NCBI RefSeq assembly: GCF_910592395.1 | Contig: NC_088313.1 | Location: 6,944,501-7,008,500, forward strand | Source: Lineus longissimus | Lineage: Eukaryota; Nemertea; Pilidiophora; Heteronemertea; Lineidae | Direction: 5' to 3' | Length of the DNA: 64,000 nt | Part shown: piece by piece, positions 50,043 through 62,891 of the stretch | Position numbering within the stretch: position 1 is the first letter of the stretch | How the letters are laid out: every line of letters begins with the position of its first letter | Position numbers and translations under genes: made by a program | The notes under the pieces: model-generated | Database searches by the model: none | Seen by the model: only the letters and a program-made list of their open reading frames with translations | What the model was told of the DNA's origin: nothing

Positions 50043-50260
50043 TATAAACGGTCGGCGAGTGGCCTTACCATTTACGTCATTCCACATGCGCACTCATCGA
50101 CCAGTAGGCCCACAACACTTCGAAGCAATAGGGCTGCGGTAATAAGTGGTTTAGCGCAACCGTGACAGCTCGGCTGAGCCATCACAAGGGCCAGCGAAGT
50201 CACTCATTGGTTACCTCTGGTGAATAGGCTCGAGAGAAGAGGCCGGGCCTTGAATATCCC

Positions 50261-50290
50261 GAAGTGGTGTTATTTTCATGAAACTACAGT
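50261..50290. repeat. 30-bp perfect inverted repeat, right arm
   Basis: See 47627-47656. Confidence 0.9.
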
Positions 50291-51467
50291 ATGTATCCTT
50301 CATTAGTTAATGTGCAATACGCATTTATACTTTCGCTAGCAAGTTCAATTGGGTGTTATGGTCTCCAATCAAACTATACATGTAAAATCCGAGAGTAACT
50401 CCACCCGTAATTTTTTATATCCTAAGCGTGGTGTGGCATGAAAGATTTGCTCCTTAAAAGACTTCTATGATACACCCACTCAGAATTTCAAAAGACTAAT
50501 AAATGAATTATAACTGCGGTATCACAGTTTGTTTGGTGACTAATGACACACAATATTCCCCTCTCGGGTGAAGAAAGTGTGGAAAAATGTATTCGTATTG
50601 TGTAATGACTTAATATACAGGAATAATGTGATAAAACAAACTCGACGAAAAAGTGATCGTGTCAAACTCAAATAAAGTCATATTTTGGGAGTTACCGGTA
50701 TCTAAAATAAAAGGTTTATGATATTTTCTTTGTATATTGAAGCACAAGAAATGCGTGTGATATCAACCTTGTCTATGTGTGAGTAAATCTCCAAATTGAT
50801 GTTTCAGGCGGTCAAATAGATGTCCAGTCTCTTAACAAGCCAATGTCCATTTCATCCCAAATATGTTCTGTATTGCATTCGACCGCTAACTATAATTGCC
50901 ACAATTTTGGCAATACAGTCCGCATTAGTCAGAAACTAGTCCTGAATAAAATTGCGCTGTCCAGATAAAAATATTCTATGTTTATAAATGCCAATTAGGA
51001 GACCTGTGATTATAAGAATAAAATTGTCCATATTACCCTCATTACATTTATCGTAAAAATATATCCGCAAGGATTTCAAAGACTGAGATTTGTTTTCAAT
51101 TATTTACACGGTATTGATTCATCTTTTTATGTTGACTCGGCATAATCGTGTTTTGGACGTGGAGACCGACAAATACAACGCAAGTAGATTTTCAGGAAAA
51201 GAAACGAATTGCCACCAAAAACATGGGTTTTTTGTTAGTTTAATTCCACTCTGATTTCAAATCGAATAATTGTCGTCAGATTTTATGCGGGATCTGAATT
51301 TGCCCCTGTAGGTTGTTGTTGAGTTTCTCCACAAAAACAAACACAATACATATAGTAGAACCACCTTGTCTCGCTACTATAACTGCGCGGAGTATGTTTA
51401 TTTCATTGGCAAGACGCGCATATTGGTTTTGCAAGGACAGGTTGAGTTGTCATAGTCTCAATGGCCT
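50291..51467. other. Intergenic, nothing recognised
   Basis: AT-rich. No exon or transposon termini seen. Confidence 0.4.
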
Positions 51468-51814
51468 GGGACCTGTTTCATAAAACTTTTTAACAGACTT
51501 CCTTCAAGGTACCATAAAGGAAGGATATAACGTCTATTTAAAGCTGCGTATTAAAAGCGTTTCATAACTCGTTTTTTACTCTGCCATTACATTAAATTTA
51601 ACAGGCCTGCCATTAATAAATGATTGTATTGTGTCCCTCATTGGTGAAAAAAAATTACTCGAACGCAGAGTGATTTATTGTGTTGAGATTCGTAATACAT
51701 GATCGGGCTGTGGCAAAATGTGTCAATTTCAGTGTCTTCGGTTACTATACACAATATGAATGCCCTTTCGACATACGAAACTTCCTTTCCATGCATTAAC
51801 TCTGTGCCGGGAAC

Positions 51815-51882
51815 ATGGCCAAGAGACAGCGATCTCGCAATTGGACTGATACTGAATTTGATGTTTTAGTGGAGTTCTACTC
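51815..51882 (+). pseudogene. Truncated 5' end of Harbinger 3 Myb/SANT-like gene
   Basis: MAKRQRSRNWTDTEFDVLVE is the typical start of Harbinger Myb/SANT-like partners. After FYSEL the sequence becomes the antisense of the transposase tail, so everything downstream was lost by deletion. Confidence 0.75.
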
Positions 51883-52910
51883 AGAACTCAATTACAAGCT
51901 GGCGAATTTGATTGCCGTTCACATCCATGTCTCGAGGAGGAAAGTCATCATCCTCTGCGTCATCATCAGAGTCCTCGTCATCATCGTCATCGTCATCTGA
52001 ATCCTCCACTAAGGGCAATCTATCCCGGACAGCAATGTTGTGGAGCAGGCAGCAGGACTAAATAATAATGCTTGCCTTTTGTGGTGTGTATTTAATCTCC
52101 TTGCGGAGGCATCTGAACCGTTGCTTTAGGAGACCGTTGCAACGTTCTATGATGCATCTGGCTCTTATTTGCATCCGCTGGAATGCCCTTTCCTGTCTGG
52201 TTTGGGCATTGGCAAGAGGTGGCAGAAGCCACCTCTTGCAAGGATACCCCGATTCCCAACATCCAACCATTCGGTGGATTGTTTTCAAACGCCTGGCCAA
52301 GGGCTGAACTGTGGAGAACGAAGGCGTCATGAGACCCTCCTGGAGAACATGCCACACAGTCATTTATGATCATATCCCAATCACAAACTAGCATGACATT
52401 AATGCTGTGGTATCCTTTTCGATTGATATACACGTTTTCGTTGATGTGAGGCTTGCGTATACGACAATGGGTCCCATCGATCGATCCAATTACTCTTGGA
52501 AAACCCGTGTTACCAAAAAATTTGGTTTTGACCTTCTGGAGGTCCCTCTGGAAGTGCACGTGTTGGTCAATGCGTGCTGCAAACGCGGATGACACAGCGC
52601 CAATACACCTCGATGTTGTCGCAATGCTCACATGGTGAATATCACCGATACTAGATTGGTCATGCCCGGTTGCGAAATATCGTAATGCTATACACACTTG
52701 CAATGATACTGGGAGGGCGTCATTTCTCTGAGTAGGATGCTCCAACTCCTCCGACAGCTGACGACAAAAATCGAAACATATGTTCTTCGGGAAACGATAT
52801 CTCTTGATGAATAAATCATCTCTCATGGAATCCAGCGGATTGAATCGATCCCTGAATACCCGTTCTCGTCGAAGATTTCGCCTATTCCGTTCCTGAATCA
52901 GGCGCAACAT
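51881..52910 (-). pseudogene. Harbinger 3 transposase, one frameshift and one nonsense codon
   Basis: Starts MLRLIQERNRRNLRRERVFR. Motifs ALRYFATGHDQSSIGDIHHV, GFPRVIGSIDGTHCRIRKP (first D), GGSHDAFVLHSSALGQAF (second D), then a frameshift near 52265 into SGYPCKRWLLPPL and RARCIIERCNGLLKQRFRCL (E). A TAG near 52055 interrupts KASIII|SCCLLHNIAVRDR. The tail has a poly-aspartate tract. Ends at 51881. Confidence 0.88.
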
Positions 52911-53150
52911 GATTCCACGTTTACCCTGGACGAAGTCCTCGCGACTAAAGGAAATCTAGACTATCTTCAGGTTTAAAGGAACCGAATAAAATAAAGACAG
53001 GATAAAACCACTACCTGAAACACTCTTTATGGTAACATTAACCTAGATATTTTAAAGGCACGTTTATGAAACGCGTTCTTCCTTTAAGGAGTGACTTTAT
53101 CCTAGCATTAGGGCTAGAGGCACTTTATTAGGCTTTATGAAATAGGTCCC

Positions 53151-54529
53151 AGGAACTGATAGTAAAGAAATTAAGAAGTGCACTTTCAAAACTACTATAG
53201 CCGTGAGGTCAGAATACTAAAGGTATACGGGAGTTAATTGGCACATGCCCGAAAGTTCTTTCCAGACATGACAGTGACGGATGCATGAGTCTTTGATTCA
53301 AATAAATCAACAGCCTTTTAATACATTGGGCGAATGTGAAAATGCTTTTCTACAATATTTCAAGTAAAGAAACATCAAGAGTAACATCCGCACCTAAGAT
53401 CGCGTTTAGACCTATGTCCTTCAGAAAGAGCGCCGAGGCCTAGTGGATACGATATCGAATCCCACATCGGCCTTTTTTTATTTTCTGCCCGTGATTATCC
53501 TTCTATATTTTGCGATCATATTTCTTCATTTGTCATAAAAAATGGCTGACTTTCACTCCAAAATAACAGACAATATCATACCTATCTTCCGTATCAACAG
53601 AAGTAAGATTTAATGGATATTTTCAACGATACGTTTGAAGTGTGGCCTATAACGATATTTTACTTGTTTTAACATGGTTGATCCATTCACCGAAAGGGTG
53701 TGCATCCGTATATTTGTCTGTGTTGATCAGTGCACGTCTTAATTTGATGTGCCAGTTTGGTATTCTAATGTCATCCCAATTGCAGGAAATGAAACATCTA
53801 TGATTTGCAACACACAGTGTAGCAGAGATACCTAGCTTGGTCTTTCGTATAGTCCATGGTAAGATATAATCGAACTTCGATTGCAGGGATGGTTACATGA
53901 TTTACCACGTGAATCGCGGCAATGAGCTTAATAACTCGCCTTTTTCAAATAAGGCCAGATACCTCTATTAGCCAGCGTGTACATTCTGTGTACATTTTAA
54001 TGAATATAGGTTGGTGAAAAAAGTACACCAATGGTGCTTTAATTCCCACCAAATTTTATATGTGTTATGAAGAGGCTTTTATCGAAATAATAGTAAATTT
54101 TCAAAACATTCCAATACCGATTGCCTGAGAAAAATTGATTTGTGTACAGCATTGCCATCAAATCGTCACTCGCGGACTAATATGGGCCTATTAGAATACA
54201 AGTTCTGAACTGGCCAGTGAGACAATATTTCCTTGAATTGATTATCAAAAAGTATATCCCTGTTATGGCCTGGCTCTGTAGATTAAGAATCCACCAAAGA
54301 TTGAAGAATAAATCCACTTTCACCCATCACAGTCATGTATTTACCACAGCTTCATAGTTCAGTACGGACTATGTTTCAGTGCCACACTTCCGCCTGTGCT
54401 GTGGATGTATACATGTCTCTGCCCATAACACAAGAACGTTCAGTGGGTGAAACACTTGAAAATTGACTTTACAAAAAAAATTAATCTTACATTATGTATA
54501 TAATTAAAATCTTTACATTCCCGTCTTCA
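53151..54529. other. Intergenic, nothing firm
   Basis: No coding exon or transposon termini seen. A short tRNA-like string near 53425-53470 was not convincing. Confidence 0.4.
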
Positions 54530-55276
54530 GGGCCCGGTTTCTCAAAGAATCTTAAGTATTTGTCTTAAGTCATAATATTTTGACTAAGCCAAGTCAAAAA
54601 CTTAAGTACGAATCTCAATACATCTTAAGACGAACTTAGCTAAGTTTTCCCAAAATGACTTAAGTCAGGTGAAACGTGCTGAGCCGGCCGTTTCAGCCAG
54701 CCTCCGATAGTTCCACTAAGACTTCGGGAGTTTCCGTGAGATTACGAATATTCCCGAGTACGTTTCGGAATTCCAAGGAACTCTTCAGCTGGTCGGCAAT
54801 GAAGGAGGTCGGATTGTGAATGCCACATCGCGACCACGTGGGAAATGGGCATGGCGGGAGAGGCACATAGATCTTCGTTTCTGATGCTCGGCGGTGCGGA
54901 TGATAATGACCCATAATGATGAAATTTTCCAAGGAATTACTAGTATTTTGTAACTATGGTGCTCTCATTATTGAAACTTACCACCGAATGTACATGTATA
55001 TAGCCGATAAGACAATAAATGCGCCACACCCACACCCCCTCTTACAATCAAGCGCTATTAGTATTAACTCCTTTGCTGTCCAAATCCCCTGGGCCCAAGC
55101 GGCCCAAGTATATCAATTACGTTCCGAAAGGAGCCCATCACATTATAAGGACGAAGATGAAGATTAAGGATGTACGGAAATACGGGCGGCGACTACCGAC
55201 GGTTAGAACGGAATTGGTACCATATCATTACTGTTGTGTATGTAGGCTAGGCCAAGCAACATTACGCCCGAGAAAA

Positions 55277-58200
55277 ATGGAGGTAAACATGGAAGTGCAT
55301 GAAGTCAAGCGGGTTAGAGCAACAAATTGGTCATCCCAGGAGGAGGCCATGCTAATGGAGGCTGTTCGCCTACGTGAGAGGCACTGCATTGGACGTTTCA
55401 GTGGGATAGGGGACATTGGGACGGGCTGCGTGTCAAAGGCTTCCAAGAGGGCCGCCTGGGAGGCCGTTGCCGAGGATGTGGGGTGTGTTCTTCAAGTTTA
55501 ATCGTTCCCTGTTGTCTACTTTAGTCTTCTCGTCGACACACGGCTGGTTGACCAATAAATCAATAAGTTATTCATGCCTGGCATAGTACAAATATTACAA
55601 CTTGACTGGGGGTGATGTTCCCCGGGCAAACTTTGTGCTAAAAATTTGTGCCCGTGGTGTATGGCATGTTTTTTGTAGCAAAATTCGATTTGAGCAACAT
55701 TGCAATTAAAATTTGATTTTTGTGCCTATCTATTCGATTTTAATCAACTTTGTTCGATTCTTCCCTCAATCATTTGATTTTTTTGCATATTCATTCGATT
55801 TTTTTCAAACATTTATCAACAAAAAATACTGTTCTTGTTGTATATCAAATCAAACACTATAAATTCAAAATCGAATATAACTTAGAAAAAATCAAAAGGT
55901 GAAAGAAATAGATCAAAATCAGATTCAAATATATCGCATTAACTGGTCAAAAAACGAAGCATTTTCGATTTTAATTACACCAAATCTTTCAATTTAATCA
56001 AAGTATATTCAATTTCAGAATCAAATAAGAAGTATATACGATTTTGAAATCGAATACTCATTCGATTTAAATCGAATAGGTCATTCGATTTAAAATCGAA
56101 TAGACCATTCGATTTAAAATTGAATATGTCATTCGATTTTTGTAGATTTCTATTCGATTTTGATTGGTCAATCATAGTCACGTGACAAACTAGCAACCAA
56201 TTAGAATCGAATGGAATAGGAGCAGAATCGAATAGACCATTCGATTTAAAACCGAATAGGTCATTCGATTTTTGTAGATTTCTATTCGATTTTGATTGGT
56301 CAATCATAGTCACGTGACAAACTAGCAACCAATTAGAATCGAATGGAATAGGAGCAGAATCGAATAGACCATTCGATTTAAAATTGAATATGTCATTCGA
56401 TTTTTGTAGATTTCTATTCGATTTTGATTGGTCAATCATAGTCACGTGACAAACTAGCAACCAATTAGAATCGAATGGAATAGGAGCAGAATCGAATAGA
56501 CCATTCGATTTAAAACCGAATAGGTCATTCGATTTTTGTAGATTTCTATTCGATTTTGATTGGTCAATCATAGTCACGTGACAAACTAGCAACCAATTAG
56601 AATCGAATGGAATAGGAGCAGAATCGAATGAGACCATTTGATTTAGAAATCGAATACTCATTCGATTTAAATCGAATAGGTCATTCGATTTAAATCAAAT
56701 AGACCATTTGATTTTTAAATCGAATATTGCTTTTCATTTGATATGGAATCGAATGAACATTCATTCTTAAAATCAAATTATCATTCAATTTTTTGTAAGA
56801 ACTATTTGATTATATCGAAATGTACTTTAATCTATATGACGAATTATGCGATTAATATTGAATAGGTGATTTGTAAGAATCGAATGAGATTGTTTGATCT
56901 CGGTCTTGATATTTTAAACTCTTTCCAATACATTTTTGATAAAACAACCTATCATTCGATTCGATTGACAATTTATTTGATTTATTTTTCACTAAAGAAA
57001 CTATTCATTCGATTTCTGACTAAAATATTGAATGAATCAGTGAATCGCATAGTGCTACACATAACAGGCCATAGTGGTGCACGGACTCAATGTTGTTGTG
57101 TCGTCTGCTTCACCATGCATGCATGCGATGCGATGCATGGTCGACACTCACAATCCGACTGAAAAACTTCCGTAAATGCACTCGCCTTACCCCGAAATTT
57201 GTGTGTCCCCAAGTTCAAATTTCGCCACGCCTTAAACAGACACGATACTGCCTATTTTTGCTGTGAAATCGAACAGAATCGCACATCATTTCCGAAAGAA
57301 AACAAACATTAATTTTGAGATCGTTTGGAGGTGTGGTTGGGAGGTGTGGTTGGGAGGTGTGACGATTTCAGCCAATAGAAGGAAATCAGGTCACCATTAG
57401 CATGTATTATGTAGATAAGCGCAGCTGCTGTGTGACTCAGCGTTTGGGAATTCCCCTATATGTTTACCTACTAATTGGTCACAGCCGTAGAAAAGATTTC
57501 AGATATGAAATAAGAACAATAAAAACATGAGTTTTGATAACAATCAATCAATATAATGATAAAATAATATTTCTCTCACTGTAAAGTGTAAATATTAATA
57601 CAGTTAAAGATTTATGACAAGTGCATCAATGCTTTAGACTAGAGTTGACAAGATCAATGACAATGCCATCATCATATCTGTTTATCAACATTTTAGAAAT
57701 GGGGACTATTTAGGCAGGAGCAAAGTGCCAAAAAGTTTAAATTGGTCATCTTGATCTTAAGTACAGTACCTCTCTATTATTCAGGGCACCCTTAGGACTG
57801 GCAAGTGCTGTCCTTACTTGAGAGGTGCCTGATTAAAAAGGTCAAATGTAATGGAAACAACCACTTTGTGAACAAAACTAGTGTCCTTGATGGAGAGGTT
57901 ATCCTCAATAGAGAGGTGTCCACTAAGGGAGGTGTCCACTGTAGTTCAAACTGGGTCATGTTTAATATATATGAATATATTCGGCATACAAGCATGATCG
58001 AAGATTTCGATATACTTCGAGATGTGAGAGACCCGACTAATTTAAACTTCATCTTGCCCACCTTGCTGTCTACAGAGTCCCTTTAAAATGAAAATATGAA
58101 CACAAGAAGAACAGTCCAGTGGCTGATACAAGATAATTTCAAAGTGATATAGGAACTGAAGTTTTGCTAAGTAGGCCTACTACGGTTATAATCATCAAAT

Positions 58201-59721
58201 AAGGCATCATGGCCCAGGTATTGCAATTTAGTACTGCAATATTGATATTTTTAAAATGTCAATGGCAATGCACTTTTTGTTGTGTGATGTTACTTTTAGC
58301 ATCATTCTTACATCTTAGTTCAAATTTGAACTTGAACTGTTTCGAAATATCATTTTACGTACAGCGCTGCAGGAGTAGTGGTGCGCACAAGTGCAGAATG
58401 TGAAAAAAAGTACAAGAATATAAAGCATGGAGGTAAGTCATTTTACCATTCTCACAAAAAATGATTATGTATCAGAAGTCAAGAGTTCAGTTCACGCAGC
58501 TGTAGGGTTAAGACTTCAGTAGAAAGCACCAACATTTTGCAAAAAGTCAGATAAGGCCCTGTTCCAATACCAGTAAAGAGAAAGGTAAAAGTGAAGGCCT
58601 ACTAACCATGCTAACTATCAATACCACATGAAAACATTTTGACAATAATAGAATCCTTATCAAGGCCTGCATGTAGGCATACCCTTACGAAAATACTTGC
58701 ATTTATGTAATTGGTCATTTAGTTTATCTATTAGTTTGCAAAATATCTTAGGAATGTAGGAGGTTGATATGATTAAAATGATCAGGACTGTATTGCATTT
58801 AATAGCTGAAATAAATAAGTTGTTTTCATTCATTTTCAGCACGGGCAAAAATGGACGAAATGCGTCATCCAGCCACTGGTGGTGGGGGACGTCAACCACC
58901 ACCAACTGATGCTGAAGAGGCCTACTACACCATGAGAGAAGGTGATCCGAGCATCAAGGGCCTTATTAGTGGGTTCGACTCTGAGATAGGTACATGCATG
59001 TATTAGGTTGATTTGATAAGATTAGGGAGGTTGAGATCAGTCACTTATCACGGAAACTTATACGTACATCCAAATGCATATGTACACAAATTTTGTCCTC
59101 TTTCTACAGTTTTACACGATAAGTGTCCGCGATAAGTCGTTATTCTCAACCTCCCTTATTTGGACATGCCAGAAAACATACAGTAGGCCCCCCAATCAAA
59201 ATTCCCCAACAAATTGTTGACATCACACATCAAGATAAAAGGCACAGCGACTCATTTCACTGAATAGTAAACGTCAGCTGAGCGGAATTAAGCGATCTAA
59301 AAAAAATCATTTTAGATTGATATAACATAGCAACTTTTGACAGTTTTAATCATTGCAAACCTAATGTCATGTATTGATGTTGAACCATATTTCTACAGAT
59401 CTTTAACTACTTTCAGCATGGACAGCAGTGACGCAAGATGAACACAAGAATGTCGTGTTTGACTTCCGACTACCATTACAATCAGCTGATGCTGAGACTT
59501 CTGCAGGAGGAATTGCAGCTGTTCTTCCTAGCTCTACTATAACTAGTATGTCCTCCAAGCCTTCAGCAGCCCTAGGAAGTGCCCCTCTTGAACCAAGGTC
59601 CACATGCAAGAGGGTAGCAGGATCAGCTAGCTGCCCCAGCACTAACATTGACAAGAACATGAACAAGGCAGAACTTGCCAATCTGCTTAAAGCCTCGGTC
59701 AAGCCACCAACATCTGCCTAA
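55277..59721 (+). CDS. Harbinger 4 Myb/SANT-like protein, four exons, intact
   Basis: Exons 55277-55482, 58365-58432, 58840-58989 and 59417-59721 join with phases 2, 1, 1 into 729 nt, 242 residues, with no internal stop. Reads RVRATNWSSQEEAMLMEAVR, then KASKRAAWEAVAEDVGAAGV, VVRTSAECEKKYKNIKHGAR and MRHPATGGGGRQPPPTDAEE, which is the zeste-type Myb/SANT-like domain plus GGG linker. The C-terminus is Ser/Ala-rich, then NIDKNMNKAELANLLKASVK. Expected to bind transposon ends and bring the transposase to the nucleus. The 2.9-kb first intron holds the 132-bp satellite. Confidence 0.82.
55620..57050. repeat. AT-rich ATTCGATTT-word satellite region
   Basis: Dense ATTCGATTT and AAATCGAAT words on both strands, grading into the 132-bp array. 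In intron 1 of the Harbinger 4 Myb-like gene. Confidence 0.85.
56110..56640. repeat. 132-bp tandem array with A-B-A-B order, four units
   Basis: TCATTCGATTTTTGTAGATT recurs at 56129, 56261, 56393 and 56525, exactly 132 bp apart. Units 1 and 3 have AAATTGAATATG and units 2 and 4 have AAACCGAATAGG before it, so the real period is 264 bp. Each unit has CACGTGAC. As 132 is divisible by 3, the minus strand stays open for 228 codons. Confidence 0.93.
57172..58364. other. Distal part of intron 1 of the Harbinger 4 Myb-like gene
   Basis: Holds a GGAGGTGTGGTTG tandem near 57328-57362 and GAGAGGTGTCC-type words near 57890-57945. No coding signal. Confidence 0.5.
59025..59155. mobile_element. MITE with TTA duplication (131 bp)
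   Basis: GGGAGGTTGAGA at the left and TCTCAACCTCCC at the right, TTA on each side (59022-59024, 59156-59158). Internal ACTTATC/GATAAGT words pair too. In intron 3 of the Harbinger 4 Myb-like gene. Confidence 0.85.
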
Positions 59722-59792
59722 GCGACCAACTTCTACTTTTGTCCTCCATCTTCACCTGATTATAGTAACTAGGAAAAACTGACTATGACTAT

Positions 59793-60021
59793 GGGCCCAG
59801 TTGCTCAATCAGTATTAGGTTAACACCAACGTTAGCGCTAATGCTGGCTTTAAAATCTCACTAATGTAAGACTAGAGTTATCAATTAAAATGGTATTATA
59901 TTAAGGATTACTGTTAAAATTTCCAAGTCGATGATATTCAACTGCTACATAAGTGAGATTTTAAATCAAGCATTAGCACTTAAGTTGTTGTTAACTTAAT
60001 GCTGACTGTGCAACCGGGCCC
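59793..60021. mobile_element. Foldback MITE between the two convergent genes (229 bp)
   Basis: GGGCCCAGTTGCTCAATCAG at the left, inverse GGGCCCGGTTGCACAGTCAG at the right; GTTAACA and GCATTAGC/GCTAATGC also mirror. The tip resembles the left tip of Harbinger 4 (GGGCCCGGTT). Confidence 0.85.
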
Positions 60022-62653
60022 TGATCTGTCAGACATTCTATCAAAAACATCCAAATTTGCCACAAAAAGTACAAATATCAAACATGCCAAACAGTACAAG
60101 ATCTATGAACCAAAGTTTTGAATACTATTTTTCGTACCTATAAAAGGCATAGATTCACATAGCACACGGATTTTGCCCCTAACACATGTATTCTTTTAAA
60201 TGCAATTTTATGGCCAACTCACTTAGGTTTCCTCTTAAAATATCTTAAAAAACACTTGCATGCTTGCACAATCAGAAATGAAAGAAGGTATCACGCAAAT
60301 GATCTCTTACAACCCTTCCAGTTACAGTATCGTCATCAATGGGATCAAGGTTATATTGATTCTCCAAAAGTGGCTCCATCACATCCTGCCGCTTCAGTGC
60401 AATGTTGTTGAGGATTACACAGCAGACTATCACTTTACAGGCCTGTTCTGGGACCAGCCGAATTTCATCGTGCAAGCAATGGAACCGCCTCTTTAAAATG
60501 CCAAAGGCCTGCTCAACTCTTGGGCGGCATTATATCTGGCTTCTTCAGGTGTTGGATTCCGATAAGGTGTCATCAGGTACGGTTCAAGTGCATAACCTTT
60601 GTCTCCCAAAAGGAATCCATCATGTGGAGCTGAAATTGTAAATACAATATTGTAAATGTAATAATTTTTTTCAAAATGAATGAATTTTATACTAATTTAT
60701 TGAATATGAGAATATCAATGTTTTTTTGTCATTTTATGCATAACATGGGGTTTCTCGTTTATATATTATATATTTTTCAAATAAGCATGATACTGTTGAT
60801 CCAATAGTATGCCTATGTGATAATTTCTTTTCTACTACATGTATGTTAGTTATAAATGTTGATAAAGTTCCAATTAAATTATTTATCTATCTATTAAATT
60901 ACTTGTTTTTAGTGGGTATCACACATGTCTGAATTACCTTGGTTAGCAAGTTCTCGGCCAATGGACGACACCTTGAATATTCGACTGTCGTGAACACTTC
61001 CCGGCCATTTGGCTACAAGGTTTGTGGCAATGCGATCAGCATCACATATCATCTGCAATACCAAAAAGTGGAAATTGAAATATTATTTCTGGGTTTCTGC
61101 CGGGGGGGGGGCAACTGCCAAGATTGTCCGAAAAACAGCCAAAATTTGCTCTTTCGACCAGGAATTTGGGCTTTGGTTCCCCCTCTTGAATTTTTTTCTG
61201 GCAGAAACACTGTACTTTCAAAATTTTTCATACTTAGCAATGATTTTAATTCATACTATGCCAGGAATCAGGATATTCATATTTCAGATGGACATGCAAT
61301 CTCTTAAACTAGATCAGGGATTCAATGAGCCAGGCTTTAAAAGTGAACCTGATCTCGTTCCAAGATGACTAAATGAAAAAGCCAGCCAGCCGGTCATCTG
61401 GTAATAAATGCAATGCATGTTTATTGTACTTTGGTGTAGGCCTACAGACATCATGTGCACATTTCGTTACTAGGCAGGGCTACCAACTGACTTTTGAAAG
61501 TGTTCTATTCACACATGCTTACCTGAACATTGATGCTGTGAATGGATTTGCGACAGACATAAACATCCTCAAATTGAGATGGGGCTTGAATCTTTATCTG
61601 TGTGCAGTCCAACGCACCGATTACGTTAGGGAAACCTAAAATCAAAGTGGAAGAACCATTAGGCAACACACAAACTGACCTGTATTAACTAACTATATCA
61701 TTCCCCGACTGCGCCCCGCCCTGGTCGACATCCACCTCACTCAGTGAGTTGAGGGCATTTTTATGGATGCAGTATGCAATGCATGGAGGGATGATATTGG
61801 TACAAGTAAAGTATAGAACATACTGCATACTCATGATCGAGTATAGGCCAGACCTGACTGACCAACAATCCATACAGCAGTAGTGCAGGCTGTACATGCC
61901 ATGGATGATGGTCATTGGTGGACACACAAGCACACAACAACAACATGCAACACTACGTACAGTCACAGTCGACAACAGTCTGCACTCGATCAACTCAACT
62001 GCACAGTCACAGTGGCGCGGATGCGAGTATTCATTAGAATAGATGGCAGCATAGATACCTTCACATGATTATAAAGTTTCCAGCAATCTAACAGCCGGTT
62101 TTCAATAACAAACAACAGCATTGAACCACGCAGTTTCGCTTCCATGATGACACACGACACATGTCATGCATGTGTGTGATGAAAAAAAAACAGCTGATGA
62201 AGTTTGACCTGTCCTTGACCTGTTATTTTATTCACGGTTACCAACAGCGATTTCTTCATTCACCGTTTGCTGATTGGAGAGGTTTGACCTGCTTAATATG
62301 CATGTTCACCTATCAATTTTTGTCATTCATTTTGCTGATTGGAGCACTAATATGTAAAGAGCAATCTCTAGTGAACTCAGACAACTGTCCTTCTGACATA
62401 TATAGCCAGTACATTGGGGGATGAGTCCCCCAAACCCCCTCCCCCGTTCTCTATAAGTGACAGGTTTTAGTCAGTATATTGGGGGGAAGGCCCCCCCAAC
62501 CCCCCCCCCCCCCCCATTGGACTCTAAAAATAGAATTCATTGGGAGACGCTGAACAATAAGGCCCCATAATATAAAGAAATAGTCCCCGCCCCGGTAGCT
62601 GTCTCATATCTGCTGGAAGAAGCAGCTCTTTGTGGTGAAATAATAATTGAATG

Positions 62654-62815
62654 CATGTCATGACACCCAGGAGCTTTTTCTCATTTCTGAAACAGTTGCA
62701 TGGTTGGAATGGAATTTCCAAATCAGTCCGTCAAATCTCTATGCAATGAAAATTGAAATGTCACAACTGTCTCCACCGACGTTGTCCTGTATGTCCTAGC
62801 AGACGATTTTTAAAT
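62654..62815. repeat. Direct repeat, copy 1 (second at 62929-63188)
   Basis: Shares CATGTCATGACACCCAGGAG, AAACAGTTGCATGGTTGGAA and GTCACAACTGTCTCC with the second copy, which has about 100 extra bases. The extra part is the most protein-like portion of the open frame there. Confidence 0.85.
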
Positions 62816-62891
62816 AAATGATGTGATTGATATACTTGCAGATTGGACTGAATTATTTCTTCAATGATATGAAAATTGAAAACCCTCTGAC

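Larger units (their letters stand above)
51468..53150. mobile_element. PIF/Harbinger DNA transposon 3, internally deleted (1683 bp)
   Basis: Ends GGGACCTGTTTCATAAAAC and, inverted, GGGACCTATTTCATAAAGC. Has a transposase on - and only the first codons of the Myb/SANT-like gene on +. No clear 3-bp target duplication, because the flanks are themselves partly palindromic (CCTGGGACC and GGTCCCAGG). Confidence 0.85.

Noticed and set aside
53425-53470. tRNA-like string
   Set aside because: Has loose A- and B-box words, but too short and without a foldable cloverleaf.
56110-56640. CRISPR-like array
   Set aside because: Units are contiguous 132-bp tandems with no unique spacers, and the DNA is eukaryotic.
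55975-56661. 228-codon minus-strand open frame
   Set aside because: It is the translation of the 132-bp satellite. It stays open only because the period is a multiple of three; no start context or splice sites support it.
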